Shown: positions 27,233 to 36,291 of the stretch, in pieces
Position numbering within the stretch: the first letter of the stretch is position 1
Layout of the letters: each line of letters begins with the position of its first letter
NCBI RefSeq assembly: GCF_024298845.1
Contig: NZ_CP101156.1
Coordinates: 2,170,001-2,234,000 of the forward strand
DNA length: 64,000 bases
Reading direction: 5' to 3'
Origin: Natronosalvus amylolyticus
Lineage (GTDB): Archaea; Halobacteriota; Halobacteria; Halobacteriales; Natrialbaceae
Notes under the pieces: model-generated
Database searches by the model: none
The model's input: the letters and a program-made list of their open reading frames with translations, nothing else
What the model was told of the DNA's origin: nothing
Position numbers and translations under genes: made by a program

Positions 27233-27979
27233 TTAACGCTTTCGGCCCGAGTAGATGACCGTCGGAGGAACCGTGGCCATGAGGTCGGGGTCGAAGCTCC
27301 CAAACTCGGAGACGTAGTCGTCGGGGGTATCGTACCCCGGTTCGTGCACGCCCTCGAGGTGGAACCCAGTCTCCAAGAGGAGCCGTACGGTCTCGCCGAT
27401 GTTTCGCCGGTGGATGACCATCTCGGCGTCAAAGGCCTCGCTGTACTGTCTCCGTGGCGACATATCGAAGTAACTCTGTTTGAACGTCTGGGTTTCGGGA
27501 TCGACGATCTTGTAAAACGGATGGTCGACGCTGAAGACGAGTTTCCCGTCCGGCTTGAGTACCCGGTAGGCTTCCTCGAAACACGCTTGCAGGTCCTCGA
27601 CCCACTGGAACGCGAACGCCGAAAACGCGAGGTCGTACGTCTCATCGGGAATCATCGGCATGTCGGTGACGCTGCTCTCGACGAACCTGATGTCCTGGTC
27701 CCGTTCATCGGCGTGCTTTCGTGCGTAAGACAGTTGTGCCGCCGAGATGTCGACACCGGTCACGTCAGCACCGCGCTCGGAAACGGCGATACCGAACTGG
27801 GCCCCGCCACACCCCAATTCGATCGCTTTCTTGCCCTCGAGGTCGCCAAGCAGCCCCATATCGTCGTCCTTCGGCGCACCCGGACCCCAGTCGATACCGA
27901 CCTCGATCTCACCGCCGCCGTATGCCTCCTGGAACTGTTCGGCCCACGCGTTCCACCACACTCGAGCGTCGTCTTCCAT
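27233..27979 (-). CDS. class I SAM-dependent methyltransferase (UbiE-like)
   Basis: A 248-residue methyltransferase. SAM motif I is AIELGCGGAQFGIAVSERG, followed by the acidic post-I end TGVDISAAQL and the segment SFAFQWVEDLQACFEEAYRVLKPDG of the Methyltransf_11 family. The N-terminus EDDARVWWNAWAEQFQEAY resembles small-molecule methyltransferases of actinobacteria and haloarchaea. The substrate is not predictable. The C-terminal portion lacks ubiquinone-pathway signatures. It stands between the permease and uvrB genes, all on the minus strand, with 177 bases separating it from the uvrB stop. Confidence 0.85.
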   Translation of the reverse strand: MEDDARVWWNAWAEQFQEAYGGGEIEVGIDWGPGAPKDDDMGLLGDLEGKKAIELGCGGAQFGIAVSERGADVTGVDISAAQLSYARKHADERDQDIRFVESSVTDMPMIPDETYDLAFSAFAFQWVEDLQACFEEAYRVLKPDGKLVFSVDHPFYKIVDPETQTFKQSYFDMSPRRQYSEAFDAEMVIHRRNIGETVRLLLETGFHLEGVHEPGYDTPDDYVSEFGSFDPDLMATVPPTVIYSGRKR

Positions 27980-28155
27980 GGCATACTGTCACGACACAGT
28001 GATAGAATAGCTTGGGGTAGGATGGGGAGTGTTAACACACGAGAATCGACCCACACCTTTCCACGGGCACTCGAGGGAAGCCAGTCATCGGAGCTCTCGA
28101 GACGCCGAAAGTGATATCCGCGCTTCTCGTTCGGACCGGAGGGTGGTTCGCCGTG

Positions 28156-30213
28156 TCAAAAGTCTTCTGCTGGTGGCGCAACGCCCTCGTCTGCCTCGCC
28201 GGCGAGGTCGAACTCCTCGCGGACTTCTCGCAAGCGGTCACGGATATCCGCTGCGAGTTCGAACTCGAGGTTGCTCGCCGCCTCCTGCATCCGCTCTTCG
28301 AGTTCCTCGACGTACCGGGCGGCGTCGTCTTCGTCCTCGAGTTCGGTGCCGGCGACACTCGAGGTGTCGGTCTTGCTGCCCGGAAGATTGGTCTCACCCA
28401 CTTCTTTCTCGATGGTCATGGGTTCGTGGCCGTGCTCTGCGTTGAACTCGCGCTGGATTTCACGGCGTCGACGGGTCTCCTCGATGGCGGATTCCATCGC
28501 GTTCGAGGGCTCGTCGGCGTAGAGGACGACCTCGCCGTTGACGTTTCGAGCGGCCCGTCCCATCGTCTGAACCAGCGTCGTCTCGCTCCGGAGGAATCCC
28601 TCCTGGTCGGCGTCGAGAATCGCCACGAGGCTCACCTCGGGAATGTCGAGGCCTTCCCGGAGGAGGTTGATCCCGACCAGCACGTCGATCTCGCCCAGTC
28701 GAAGGGAGCGAACGATTTCGTGACGCTCGAGCGTGTCCGTCTCGTCGTGCATGTAGGCGACGTCGACCCCGGATTCCTCGAGGTACTCCGTGAGGTCTTC
28801 GGCCATCCGTTTGGTGAGCGTCGTCACGAGGGTACGTTCGTCGCGCTCGATTCGCTCGTCGATACGATCCATGAGGTCGTCGACCTGGCCCGTCGCCGGT
28901 GCGACCTCGACTTCGGGGTCGACGAGGTAGGTGGGTCGAACGATCTGTTCGACGATCTGATCACTTTGATCTTGCTCGTAGTCACTCGGCGTCGCGGAGA
29001 CGTACAGCGTGTTATCCGTACGTTCCTCGAACTCCTCGAACGTCAGCGGGCGATTGTCGTAGGCCGTCGGCAGTCGGAAACCGTTCTCGACCAGCGAGTC
29101 CTTCCGGGACTTGTCGCCGGCGTGTTGGCCCTTGATCTGGGGGAGGGTGACGTGAGATTCGTCCACCACGGTCAGAAAGTCGTCGGGGAAGTAATCCAGC
29201 AACGTGTACGGCGTGTCGCCGGATTCGCGGTCGTCGAGGTACACCGAGTAGTTCTCGATGCCCGAACAGTAGCCCGTCTCCTGCATCATCTCGAGGTCGA
29301 ACGTCGTCCGCTCCTCGATGCGCTGGGCGGCGATCAGGTCGCCCTTGCGCTCGAAGTACGAGATACGAGAGTCCAGGTCGTCGCGAATCTCCTCGACGGC
29401 CTGCTCGAGGCGTTCTTCGGGCAGCGAGTAGTGTTCTGCCGGGTGGACCAGGACGGCGGGTTCGTCGGATTTGAGGTCGCCCTCGAGCGGGTCGACCTTG
29501 CGCATCCGGTCGATTTCGTCGCCCCAGAACTCGACGCGGACGGCGTAGCGGCCGTACATGGGGAAGATTTCGATTGTGTCCCCGCGCACCCGAAACGTGC
29601 CGTTCGTGAAGTCGATATCGTTGCGCTCGTAGTTCAGATCGACCAGGCGTTTCAGCAGTTCGTCACGGCCCACTTCCTCGCCGACCTCGAGTCGCATCGC
29701 CATGTCGACGTAGTTGCTTGGGTCACCCAATCCATAGATAGCAGAGACGCTGGCGACGACGATGACATCGTCACGGGTGAGCAGCGAGCGGGTTGCCGAG
29801 TGGCGAAGGCGGTCGATCTCGTCGTTGATCGAGGCGTCCTTGTCGATGTAGGTGTCGGTCTGTTCGACGTAGGCTTCGGGCTGGTAGTAGTCGTAATACG
29901 AGACGAAGTACTCGACGGCGTTGTCCGGGAAGAGGTTCCGAAACTCCTCGTAGAGCTGGGCCGCCAGCGTCTTGTTGTGAGCGATGACCAGCGTCGGCTG
30001 CTGGGTCTCCTCGATCACCCACGAGACGGTGTTGGTCTTGCCCGACCCAGTCACGCCGAGCAGCGTCTGGCGGTCCATCCCCGCATCGAAGCCGTCGGCC
30101 AGCGCCTCGATAGCGGCCGGCTGGTCACCCGCCGGTTCGAACGGCGCATCGACCGTAAACCGGGTGGCTGCATCGGGTCGGTCCGGCTGGAGTGGGCCGC
30201 GAGCGTTACTCAT
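28156..30213 (-). CDS. uvrB: excinuclease ABC subunit B
   Basis: A 685-residue UvrB, the damage-verifying helicase-like subunit of bacterial-type nucleotide excision repair. Walker A is [12 protein letters not shown], and the beta-hairpin region begins [15 protein letters not shown]. Helicase motifs are seen in [20 protein letters not shown] and [12 protein letters not shown] UvrC-interacting motif ([23 protein letters not shown]) is at the C-terminus. Length is normal. The start ATG 30213 (MSNARGPLQ) gives a short halophilic tail ahead of [14 protein letters not shown]. uvrA and uvrC are not in the window. Haloarchaea use this system for UV lesions. Confidence 0.98.
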   Translation of the reverse strand: MSNARGPLQPDRPDAATRFTVDAPFEPAGDQPAAIEALADGFDAGMDRQTLLGVTGSGKTNTVSWVIEETQQPTLVIAHNKTLAAQLYEEFRNLFPDNAVEYFVSYYDYYQPEAYVEQTDTYIDKDASINDEIDRLRHSATRSLLTRDDVIVVASVSAIYGLGDPSNYVDMAMRLEVGEEVGRDELLKRLVDLNYERNDIDFTNGTFRVRGDTIEIFPMYGRYAVRVEFWGDEIDRMRKVDPLEGDLKSDEPAVLVHPAEHYSLPEERLEQAVEEIRDDLDSRISYFERKGDLIAAQRIEERTTFDLEMMQETGYCSGIENYSVYLDDRESGDTPYTLLDYFPDDFLTVVDESHVTLPQIKGQHAGDKSRKDSLVENGFRLPTAYDNRPLTFEEFEERTDNTLYVSATPSDYEQDQSDQIVEQIVRPTYLVDPEVEVAPATGQVDDLMDRIDERIERDERTLVTTLTKRMAEDLTEYLEESGVDVAYMHDETDTLERHEIVRSLRLGEIDVLVGINLLREGLDIPEVSLVAILDADQEGFLRSETTLVQTMGRAARNVNGEVVLYADEPSNAMESAIEETRRRREIQREFNAEHGHEPMTIEKEVGETNLPGSKTDTSSVAGTELEDEDDAARYVEELEERMQEAASNLEFELAADIRDRLREVREEFDLAGEADEGVAPPAEDF

Positions 30214-30341
30214 AGCTGTCTCGAGGAAGGGACTCGAGCACTGTAAGCCGCTCGTCTCCGGCCGTCGAAGCGGGGTACCGACCGGCTATCGAGGGCAGGG
30301 GCCGTTTCGATTTTCGAGCCAAAATCCACCCTCGAACGCCG

Positions 30342-31007
30342 TCACCGCCAGGTGTCGTGTTTCAGTTCCGTGAACTCGATTGCCGTGTCGAGCGTGGCGA
30401 CGTACTCGGACGTCTCTCCGTCTGTTGATTCCTGCCCACCATCGTCAGCCGTTCGCTCCTCATCTTCGTTTTCCGCGGCTTCATCACCGTCTTCGGCCGC
30501 GTCCGCATCGAAGTGGCGAACGAAACCAATGGCATCTGCGTCTCGAAAGAGGACGAACGGCTCGAGCGAGTTCAGTCCGTAGGCTTCGGTCCCCACCTCG
30601 AGTTCCGAGGACTCGAACGAGGCGGCGAGCGCCTGCACGCTGTCGTCCCACTCGTCTCTGGCATCCTCGATCGAATCGTACACGAGCGCGGTCGAGATGA
30701 GCTGTTGGACCCCATCGTCGTGTTCGAAGGTGGCGGTGGCGCGCTCCCGGCTCACTGTTTCCTCGATCGTAACGATTGGCTCGAGGCCCGCCTCCGGCTC
30801 GATTTCGATCGTTTCGCCTGCCCCCGATTCCTCGTCAGCAAACGTCCGTGACCAATCGTCACCGAGTGTCGCTTCCGACAGGAGCAAGTCGCCCGCGTTC
30901 GCCTCGAGCGGGTCGTTCTCCTCGATCGAATCGTCGGTGGTACAGCCGGCGAGCGCGGTAAGCACAGAGAGCGTCGCGATGGCGCGAAGATAGTCTCGTC
31001 GCTGCAT
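30342..31007 (-). CDS. haloarchaeal lipoprotein, unknown function
   Basis: A 221-residue exported protein. It begins with an RR-containing signal (MQRRDYLRAIATLSVLTALAGC), a Tat-type leader with lipobox LAGC that places lipid-modified Cys22 at the start of the mature protein. The mature part is acidic (TTDDSIEENDPLEA...) with beta strands and a conserved-looking segment AEDARDEWDDSVQ-like (IEDARDEWDDSVQALAASF). An internal Asp/Glu-rich loop lies near residues 172-203. I recognise no named domain. It would sit on the outer face of the membrane. A short gap of 128 bases separates it from uvrB. Confidence 0.78.
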   Translation of the reverse strand: MQRRDYLRAIATLSVLTALAGCTTDDSIEENDPLEANAGDLLLSEATLGDDWSRTFADEESGAGETIEIEPEAGLEPIVTIEETVSRERATATFEHDDGVQQLISTALVYDSIEDARDEWDDSVQALAASFESSELEVGTEAYGLNSLEPFVLFRDADAIGFVRHFDADAAEDGDEAAENEDEERTADDGGQESTDGETSEYVATLDTAIEFTELKHDTWR

Positions 31008-31103
31008 TTAGTATCGTATCGCCGTTGCTCGAGCAGTAAATAATCACCTGTTGGTGCAGGTCGAACCGGTTCCCCGGTGACACGGCTATTTCGGCGGCCG
31101 ACG

Positions 31104-31568
31104 TTATTTGACGCCGTGGCCGCGCTCGCCTCGAGTGGGGGACCTGGACTGTTGGTGGGTATCCGGCCCCGACTTTTCGTGGGTTTCTGGCCCGGACCGT
31201 TGGCTTCCACGCTCACGAACGACCCCCCGGATGTGGCCACCATCGACGTCGATTCGGTCGGTAAACGGTGTTTCCCGCGGGCTCTCGAGAATCCGGCCCC
31301 TGACGACGATTTCGGCATCGGTCACGCGGTCGATACTCGTCGGAACGATCTGTGGATTCGATTCGCCTCCGTCGGACGAACGCATCGTGCGCTCGAGCAC
31401 GGCCGACCGTCCCTGATAGGTTTTCGAGCCGTTAGCCTCCCGGTCGACCCAGGTTGCGTCGACGGTGAGCAACCGGGTGATCGTATCGGTTGCGGACTTG
31501 TTGCACGCGGCGTAGAACGCGAACGCCACCTCGAGTGGGGCTGCGTCCGATGACGATTGGGATGACAT
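31104..31568 (-). CDS. SnoaL/NTF2-like protein
   Basis: A 154-residue protein with a cystatin-like NTF2 fold pattern: an alpha start PLEVAFAFYAACNKSATDTITRL, then VDATWVDREANG, TYQGRSAVLERT and strands IVPTSIDRVTDAEIVVRGRI. Such domains act as small-ligand isomerases or as binding domains. Here no catalytic residue can be assigned. The last 30 residues are polar, with a repeated GPETHEKSGPDTHQ pattern. I take ATG 31568 (MSSQSSSD); an ATG at 31580 would add four residues. It is divergent from the ATP-grasp gene. Confidence 0.65.
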   Translation of the reverse strand: MSSQSSSDAAPLEVAFAFYAACNKSATDTITRLLTVDATWVDREANGSKTYQGRSAVLERTMRSSDGGESNPQIVPTSIDRVTDAEIVVRGRILESPRETPFTDRIDVDGGHIRGVVRERGSQRSGPETHEKSGPDTHQQSRSPTRGERGHGVK

Positions 31569-31727
31569 TGGCGAGTGCATACCGGCGAGGCACTTAATCG
31601 CCCGTTCGGTTATCAGAACGCGAGACTATCTCGAAACGGTAGTAGTCAGTTACCGGCGTTTCGGTGACCGTAGCGCCCTACTACGTCTTGCCGCGGGCCC
31701 GAAAACGGTGGATTGGTGCGGGTAGCG

Positions 31728-31740
31728 AATCTATAACAAT
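31728..31740 (+). promoter_or_regulatory. TATA-like element of the ATP-grasp gene
   Basis: AATCTATAAC ends at 31739, 27 bases before the ATG at 31766. The spacing would place transcription start next to the ATG, as in many leaderless haloarchaeal genes. Confidence 0.45.
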
Positions 31741-31765
31741 ACCCTGATGGTCGAATTGTCCGGCC

Positions 31766-33112
31766 ATGCAGCCGTCTGCTCACGAACGCACCAGGGACGC
31801 CCGCGCCGAACGGGCGAGCGTCATCGTGCCGGGGATCACCGCCCCCAGCACGGTCGCCTGTATCCGGTCACTCAATCCACGAGGGGTCGAAACCGTCGTC
31901 GGCTCGGAGAATCGGACGACCCCCGCCTCCGTCTCGAGTTACTGCGACCGATTCATCACCCTCCCCGATCCTCGGCGCGACCTCGAAACCTACGGCGAGA
32001 CACTGCTCGCACTCGCGGCGCGACCGAACGTCGAGACGATCATCCCCGTTCGCGAGGAGGACGTGTACGCCCTGTCTGTCAACAAAGCCGATTTCGCCGA
32101 GGAGATCGGCACTCCCTTCCCCGACTTCGACACGCTACGTCGCGTTCAAGACCGGGTCGAACTGTTCGCCGCAGCCGAAGCTGCCGGCGTTGGCGCACCC
32201 GATACCCGCCTGCTCGACGAGTGGGACGACTGGGATCGCGAGATGATCATCAAGCCACGATACACCGTCGCCGCACCCGAGTATCTCGGCGCTGACGCCG
32301 ACCTGAGCGACATCGGGTCGACGGTCTATCACGAACCCGGCACCCCGCCAGCCGTCGAGTCCATGCTCAACGACTGGGGCCACGTCCCGCTCGCACAGGC
32401 GTACGTCCCCGACTCGCGAGAGTACGGCTTTTTCGCCCTGTATGACCACGGCGAGCCGGTCGCGACCTTCCAGCACTGCCAGAAACGCGGCTACAAGTAC
32501 AGCGGCGGCCCCAGTTCCTATCGCGAATCGGTCGACATCCCCGAACTCGAGGCCGCCGGCCTCGCCCTGCTCGACGAACTCGAGTGGCACGGGCTGGCGA
32601 TGGTCGAGTTCCTGCGCGACCCCGAGACAGGCGAGTTCAAACTGATGGAGATAAATCCTCGATTCTGGTCGTCCCTGCCGTTTACCGTCCGTGCCGGCGT
32701 CGACTTCCCGCTGTATTACTGGCAGCTAGCGACCGGGGAGCCGGTGACCGCCAACTCGAGTTACAAAGTCGATATCGGCGGCCACCTCCTGCGAGGGGAA
32801 GCCTGTCACCTGCACAGCGTTCTCGCCGACGACTTCCCGCTCGTCGAGCGACCGGCATTCACGACGGCACTCGCCGATGTCGCGACCTCGATAGTCAGTG
32901 AGCCGCGATTCGATTACGCCGTCGCCGACGACTATTGGCCGTTCCTCAGAGACGGCGTCACCTTCGTGAAATCGGCGCTGGCCGAGCAGGCACAATCGAT
33001 CCTCGACGAGGACGAACCTGAAACCGACCATTCGCTCGAGGGCAGTACCGACGGCATCGAGTCGACGGCGGGCCCGCTCGAGGAGGCGACCGGTCGGACG
33101 AAGACGAGTTGA
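31766..33112 (+). CDS. ATP-grasp superfamily protein, unknown substrate
   Basis: A 448-residue stand-alone ATP-grasp ligase-like protein. The pre-ATP-grasp domain starts near residue 18 (ASVIVPGITAPSTVACIRSL). The ATP-grasp fold is evident from EMIIKPRYTVAAPEYLG and the Mg-binding strand LMEINPRFWSSLPFTVRAG. It resembles the carboxylate-amine ligases that join small acids to amines or that act on cell-surface precursors. No substrate clue comes from neighbours. The acidic C-terminal tail (residues about 415-448) is disordered. A likely TATA element ATCTATAAC lies about 30 bases before the ATG, indicating a leaderless transcript. Convergent with the larE gene. Confidence 0.83.
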   Translation: MQPSAHERTRDARAERASVIVPGITAPSTVACIRSLNPRGVETVVGSENRTTPASVSSYCDRFITLPDPRRDLETYGETLLALAARPNVETIIPVREEDVYALSVNKADFAEEIGTPFPDFDTLRRVQDRVELFAAAEAAGVGAPDTRLLDEWDDWDREMIIKPRYTVAAPEYLGADADLSDIGSTVYHEPGTPPAVESMLNDWGHVPLAQAYVPDSREYGFFALYDHGEPVATFQHCQKRGYKYSGGPSSYRESVDIPELEAAGLALLDELEWHGLAMVEFLRDPETGEFKLMEINPRFWSSLPFTVRAGVDFPLYYWQLATGEPVTANSSYKVDIGGHLLRGEACHLHSVLADDFPLVERPAFTTALADVATSIVSEPRFDYAVADDYWPFLRDGVTFVKSALAEQAQSILDEDEPETDHSLEGSTDGIESTAGPLEEATGRTKTS

Positions 33113-33157
33113 GGGAGTGAACAGGACAGGACGGTTTTTGCAGTCGGAGTCTCCGAT

Positions 33158-34048
33158 TCACGAGCCATCAGCTCGCGGATACTCCGCACTGAACACGTCG
33201 GCAACCAGTGGGTCGTCGTCACTCGAGTCTTCCTCGAGTCCGCCGCCGGGGCTGACGCTGCCGGTTCGGTAGCCGTGTAAATCGAGGGTTACGTGGTCGA
33301 AACCGAGGTCGGCGAGCGGGTCACGAATCGACTCGACGAACGCCGGATCCAGGGCGTCCTCGAGGTCCTCGGGAGCCACCTCGATACGAGCGAGGCCGTC
33401 GTGGTCGCGTACCCGAAAGCCCTCGAAGCCCCACTGTCGAACGAGGGCTTCGGCCTGCTCGACGCGGGTCAGGCGTTCTTCTGTCACCGCCAACCCCGTC
33501 GGAATGCGAGAGGAGAGACACGCCATCGAGGGCTTGTCCGCGACGGAGAGGCCGTATTCGTCGGCGAGTCCCCGAACCTCCGCTTTCGAGAAATCGTGGG
33601 CGAGCAGCGGGGAGTGGATCTCGAGTTCTTCGACCGCCTGGAGCCCCGGCCGATGCCCAGCGCCGGGGTCGTCAGCGTTCGTCCCGTCACAGACGGTTTC
33701 GATCCCGAGTTCGCGCGCTTTCTCGAGCATCTTCCCCAGGCGCATCGTCCGGCAGTGATAACACCGGTCCTCGTCGTTGGCGATGAACGCGTCGCTGTCG
33801 AGTTCGGAGAATTCGACGATTTCGTGACGAATACCGATTTCCTCGGCGACCCGCTTTGCATCCTCGAGTTCGGCCTCGGGCAGCGTCTCGCTCTTTGCGG
33901 TACAGGCCACTGCGTCCTCGCCAAGTGCCTCCGCGGCGAGGGCAGCAACCGTACTGGAATCGACGCCGCCGGAGAAGGCGACCAGCACGCCGTCGTGTTC
34001 GGCGAGATCCGTGAGTGCACCTTCTCGTTTGGCCTCGAGCGTCGTCAT
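33158..34048 (-). CDS. larE: LarE, ATP-dependent sacrificial sulfur transferase
   Basis: A 296-residue PP-loop enzyme. LarE adds sulfur to a pyridinium dicarboxylate intermediate in synthesis of the nickel-pincer nucleotide cofactor of lactate racemase and relatives, often by giving up its own Cys sulfur. The PP-loop is AFSGGVDSSTVAAL at the N-terminus, followed by GTNADD and RHPGLQAVEELEIHSPL. Cys residues are found in EDRCYHCRTMRLGKML, the CxxC pair that some LarE proteins use as a 4Fe-4S or catalytic site. I chose ATG 34048 (MTTLEAKREGAL). larB and larC are absent from the window. The adjacent transporter gene suggests a nickel link. Confidence 0.9.
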   Translation of the reverse strand: MTTLEAKREGALTDLAEHDGVLVAFSGGVDSSTVAALAAEALGEDAVACTAKSETLPEAELEDAKRVAEEIGIRHEIVEFSELDSDAFIANDEDRCYHCRTMRLGKMLEKARELGIETVCDGTNADDPGAGHRPGLQAVEELEIHSPLLAHDFSKAEVRGLADEYGLSVADKPSMACLSSRIPTGLAVTEERLTRVEQAEALVRQWGFEGFRVRDHDGLARIEVAPEDLEDALDPAFVESIRDPLADLGFDHVTLDLHGYRTGSVSPGGGLEEDSSDDDPLVADVFSAEYPRADGS

Positions 34049-34082
34049 ACACCCCGGTTTGGGGTCGACGGGCAAAAGCACG

Positions 34083-34169
34083 TTGTCACGGGCGGGCCAG
34101 TACCCTGTATCTTATCACGGGCGAGCCAGTATGCTGTATCTTGTCACGGGCAGATCAGTACGCTGTTTC
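34083..34169. repeat. 29-bp tandem repeat, three copies
   Basis: Imperfect units at 34083-34111, 34112-34140 and 34141-34169 share TTGTCACGGGC...CAGTA..CTGT. They lie between the divergent larE and transporter starts. They could act in expression of one of these genes, but no palindrome is inside the unit. The 61 bases left before the ATG at 34230 have no obvious TATA box. Confidence 0.85.
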
Positions 34170-34229
34170 CGTCCTCGAGACGAGAACGACTTCCCAAGGA
34201 GTTTATGTCCCGTATCCGCACTATCGCGT

Positions 34230-35015
34230 ATGGAGTGGAGTGTGGTCGCCGGCGTGGTTCTCATCGGGCTGATTCACGGCGTGTTGCCCGACCACGGCTG
34301 GCCGATCGCTGCGACCTACGCACTCGAGCGCCCCCGGCGATTTTTCCACGGCTTTCTGGCCGCGTCGATTCTGGGTATCGGCCACCTCGTGAGCAGCGTC
34401 GTGCTGGTGCTCGCGTACTTCTGGGTGAGCGGATTCGCATCGTTCGCCGAGGGGCCCTGGCTGAAATACGTCGCTGGGACGCTGTTGATCGGACTCGGCG
34501 TCTACGAGTATCGGTACGGTGGACACGGACACGTTCACGAGCACGACGATGAACACGTCGATGAAGACGGAGGCAATCACGGCCACGACGGCCACAGCCA
34601 CCAGCATGACGACCACGGACACACGCACGACGACCACAGCCACGCCAACCAACATAGCAACGAACACGGCAACGACGACCACAGCCACCACGACGATCAC
34701 GGACACACGCACCTCGACGAGTCACACGCCGAGCGCGGCCTCTTCACCCTCGGAACCACCGCACTCGTGCTCGGGTTCGCCCACGAAGAACCCATCCAGA
34801 TTCTCGCCATCTGCATCGGCACCGACCGCTGCCTCGAGTTGATGCTAATTTATTCGCTGGCAGTCATCGGCGCTATCATCGCCCCGACCTTGCTGTTGAT
34901 CGCCGGCTACGAGCGCCATCGAGAAACCGTCGAGCGTTACACGCCGTATTTGCCAGCCCTCACCGCCACTGTCCTGGTACTCATGGGATTGGCCTTCATC
35001 ACGGGAGTCGTCTGA
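34230..35015 (+). CDS. NicO/RcnA-like nickel-cobalt transporter, histidine-rich
   Basis: A 261-residue membrane protein of the NicO/UreH-type transport superfamily. The first helix contains HGVLPDH, the histidine-containing HX4DH-like motif of nickel/cobalt transporters. Between helix 3 and helix 4 lies a ~70-residue loop (residues about 92-160) made mostly of His and Asp, a probable metal-binding store. Later helices include ALVLGFAHEEPIQILAICIG, another typical His-containing motif. Six membrane segments are likely. The divergent neighbour is larE, whose pathway needs nickel, so nickel is the likely cargo, direction unknown. ATG 34230 gives the first helix directly. Confidence 0.85.
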   Translation: MEWSVVAGVVLIGLIHGVLPDHGWPIAATYALERPRRFFHGFLAASILGIGHLVSSVVLVLAYFWVSGFASFAEGPWLKYVAGTLLIGLGVYEYRYGGHGHVHEHDDEHVDEDGGNHGHDGHSHQHDDHGHTHDDHSHANQHSNEHGNDDHSHHDDHGHTHLDESHAERGLFTLGTTALVLGFAHEEPIQILAICIGTDRCLELMLIYSLAVIGAIIAPTLLLIAGYERHRETVERYTPYLPALTATVLVLMGLAFITGVV

Positions 35016-35139
35016 CCAGCCGCGACGATCGCATTTTCGTCGGACACGAAACTGAGACGAACGGAGACGATACCGGGATGAACGGAGGCGATACCGGGAC
35101 GAACGTTATGTCGCTGCTCGCCGTCGGCATCCAGTACCG

Positions 35140-36081
35140 ATGACGCTCCACGCCGGGCAGGTACTGGCTCGCCTCGAGCGACCGACAAGCCCAGAACGGA
35201 CACGTCTCGCGGTGTGTTCCGATATTCACCTCGCGACCGACGCAACCGGGACCTGGAAAGTGTTTCACCGGACCGAACGCCACCTCCAGGCCGCCGTCGA
35301 CTGCGTCAACGAGCGCGATATCGATGGCGTCGTGATCGCGGGCGACCTGACGCGAAACGGCAGGCCGGTCGAGTTCGACCGTTTCGACGAACTGGCACGG
35401 TTCGGCCCGCCGACCGTCGCCGTCCCTGGCAATCACGACCAGCCGACCACTTTCGACCAGACGGAGTCGCTCCCCGTTTCGGATTTCGAGGCGCGATACA
35501 CGCCCGGTGGCCTCCCGTTTCGGGTTCGAGTGGGCGGACTCGAACTCATCGGCCTCGATAGCCACGCCGCCCGGCCGGGGTCGCCAGCCGAAAGCTGGGC
35601 CGGGCGCGTCGACGCCGAAACGATCGTGTGGCTGGACGAAACGCTCGAGCAGACGGATGCGGACGAAACCGTCGTCACCATCCACCACAACCTGCCAGCG
35701 ACCGGCGCGCTGTACGAACGATGGGGTGAGGTCCTTCCGGTCATGGACGAAGTGCCAGGATTCACCAACCCCGAACCGTTGCTCGAGATACTGCGCGATC
35801 ACGACGTCGCCCTCGTCATCACCGGCCACTTGCACTTTCCGGCTATCGAAGACGGCGACGGCGTCAGGGAGTTGACCGTCCCGGCCGTCTCCTCGTTTCC
35901 CCACGCGCTGCTCGTGCTCGAGGTCGGCCCCGAGGGTACCGTCATCCGTCAGTTACCCCTCACTGACGGCGACGGAATGGTCGAGTCCATCGCCCACGGC
36001 TACGAGAAAGACCGCGTGTTGCTGTCTGCGGCCCAGGGCGCGACGTATCCGCTGGTAGACGAGTTCGAGGAACAGCGGTAG
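35140..36081 (+). CDS. calcineurin-like metallophosphoesterase
   Basis: A 313-residue metallophosphoesterase of the Icc/CpdA-like class. All five motifs of the di-metal site are visible: CSDIHLA (D-x-H), VIAGDLTRNG (GD), VPGNHDQP (GNHD), TIHHNLP (H) and ITGHLHFP (GH-x-H). These hydrolyse cyclic or linear phosphodiesters; which one is not seen. A few residues of N-terminal extension (MTLHAGQVLARLERPTSPERTR) precede the core. It is cytoplasmic. The gene is 124 bases from the transporter and 210 bases upstream of hemC. Confidence 0.9.
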   Translation: MTLHAGQVLARLERPTSPERTRLAVCSDIHLATDATGTWKVFHRTERHLQAAVDCVNERDIDGVVIAGDLTRNGRPVEFDRFDELARFGPPTVAVPGNHDQPTTFDQTESLPVSDFEARYTPGGLPFRVRVGGLELIGLDSHAARPGSPAESWAGRVDAETIVWLDETLEQTDADETVVTIHHNLPATGALYERWGEVLPVMDEVPGFTNPEPLLEILRDHDVALVITGHLHFPAIEDGDGVRELTVPAVSSFPHALLVLEVGPEGTVIRQLPLTDGDGMVESIAHGYEKDRVLLSAAQGATYPLVDEFEEQR

Positions 36082-36291
36082 GTGCTCGAGGGGCGCCAAA
36101 AACCAACACGAGTGCCTCGAGAGTCCGGAATCGGTGTTTGTATCGATGCGATAGTAAAGACAATTACTTCAATAGTATCGGGGAAGACTGATTTTGAACC
36201 CGATCATCAAGGTGAACTGACACCGCCTCACTCGAGCGGCCGGCCAGTCGAGAACGTGCGCTTTTCATACTCGAGGCTCGCAGTACTGGAT

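Noticed and set aside
28111-30246. 711-codon open frame opposite uvrB
   Set aside because: It is the complement of a well-supported UvrB gene; long antisense frames are normal in GC-rich haloarchaeal DNA, and its sequence shows no domain.
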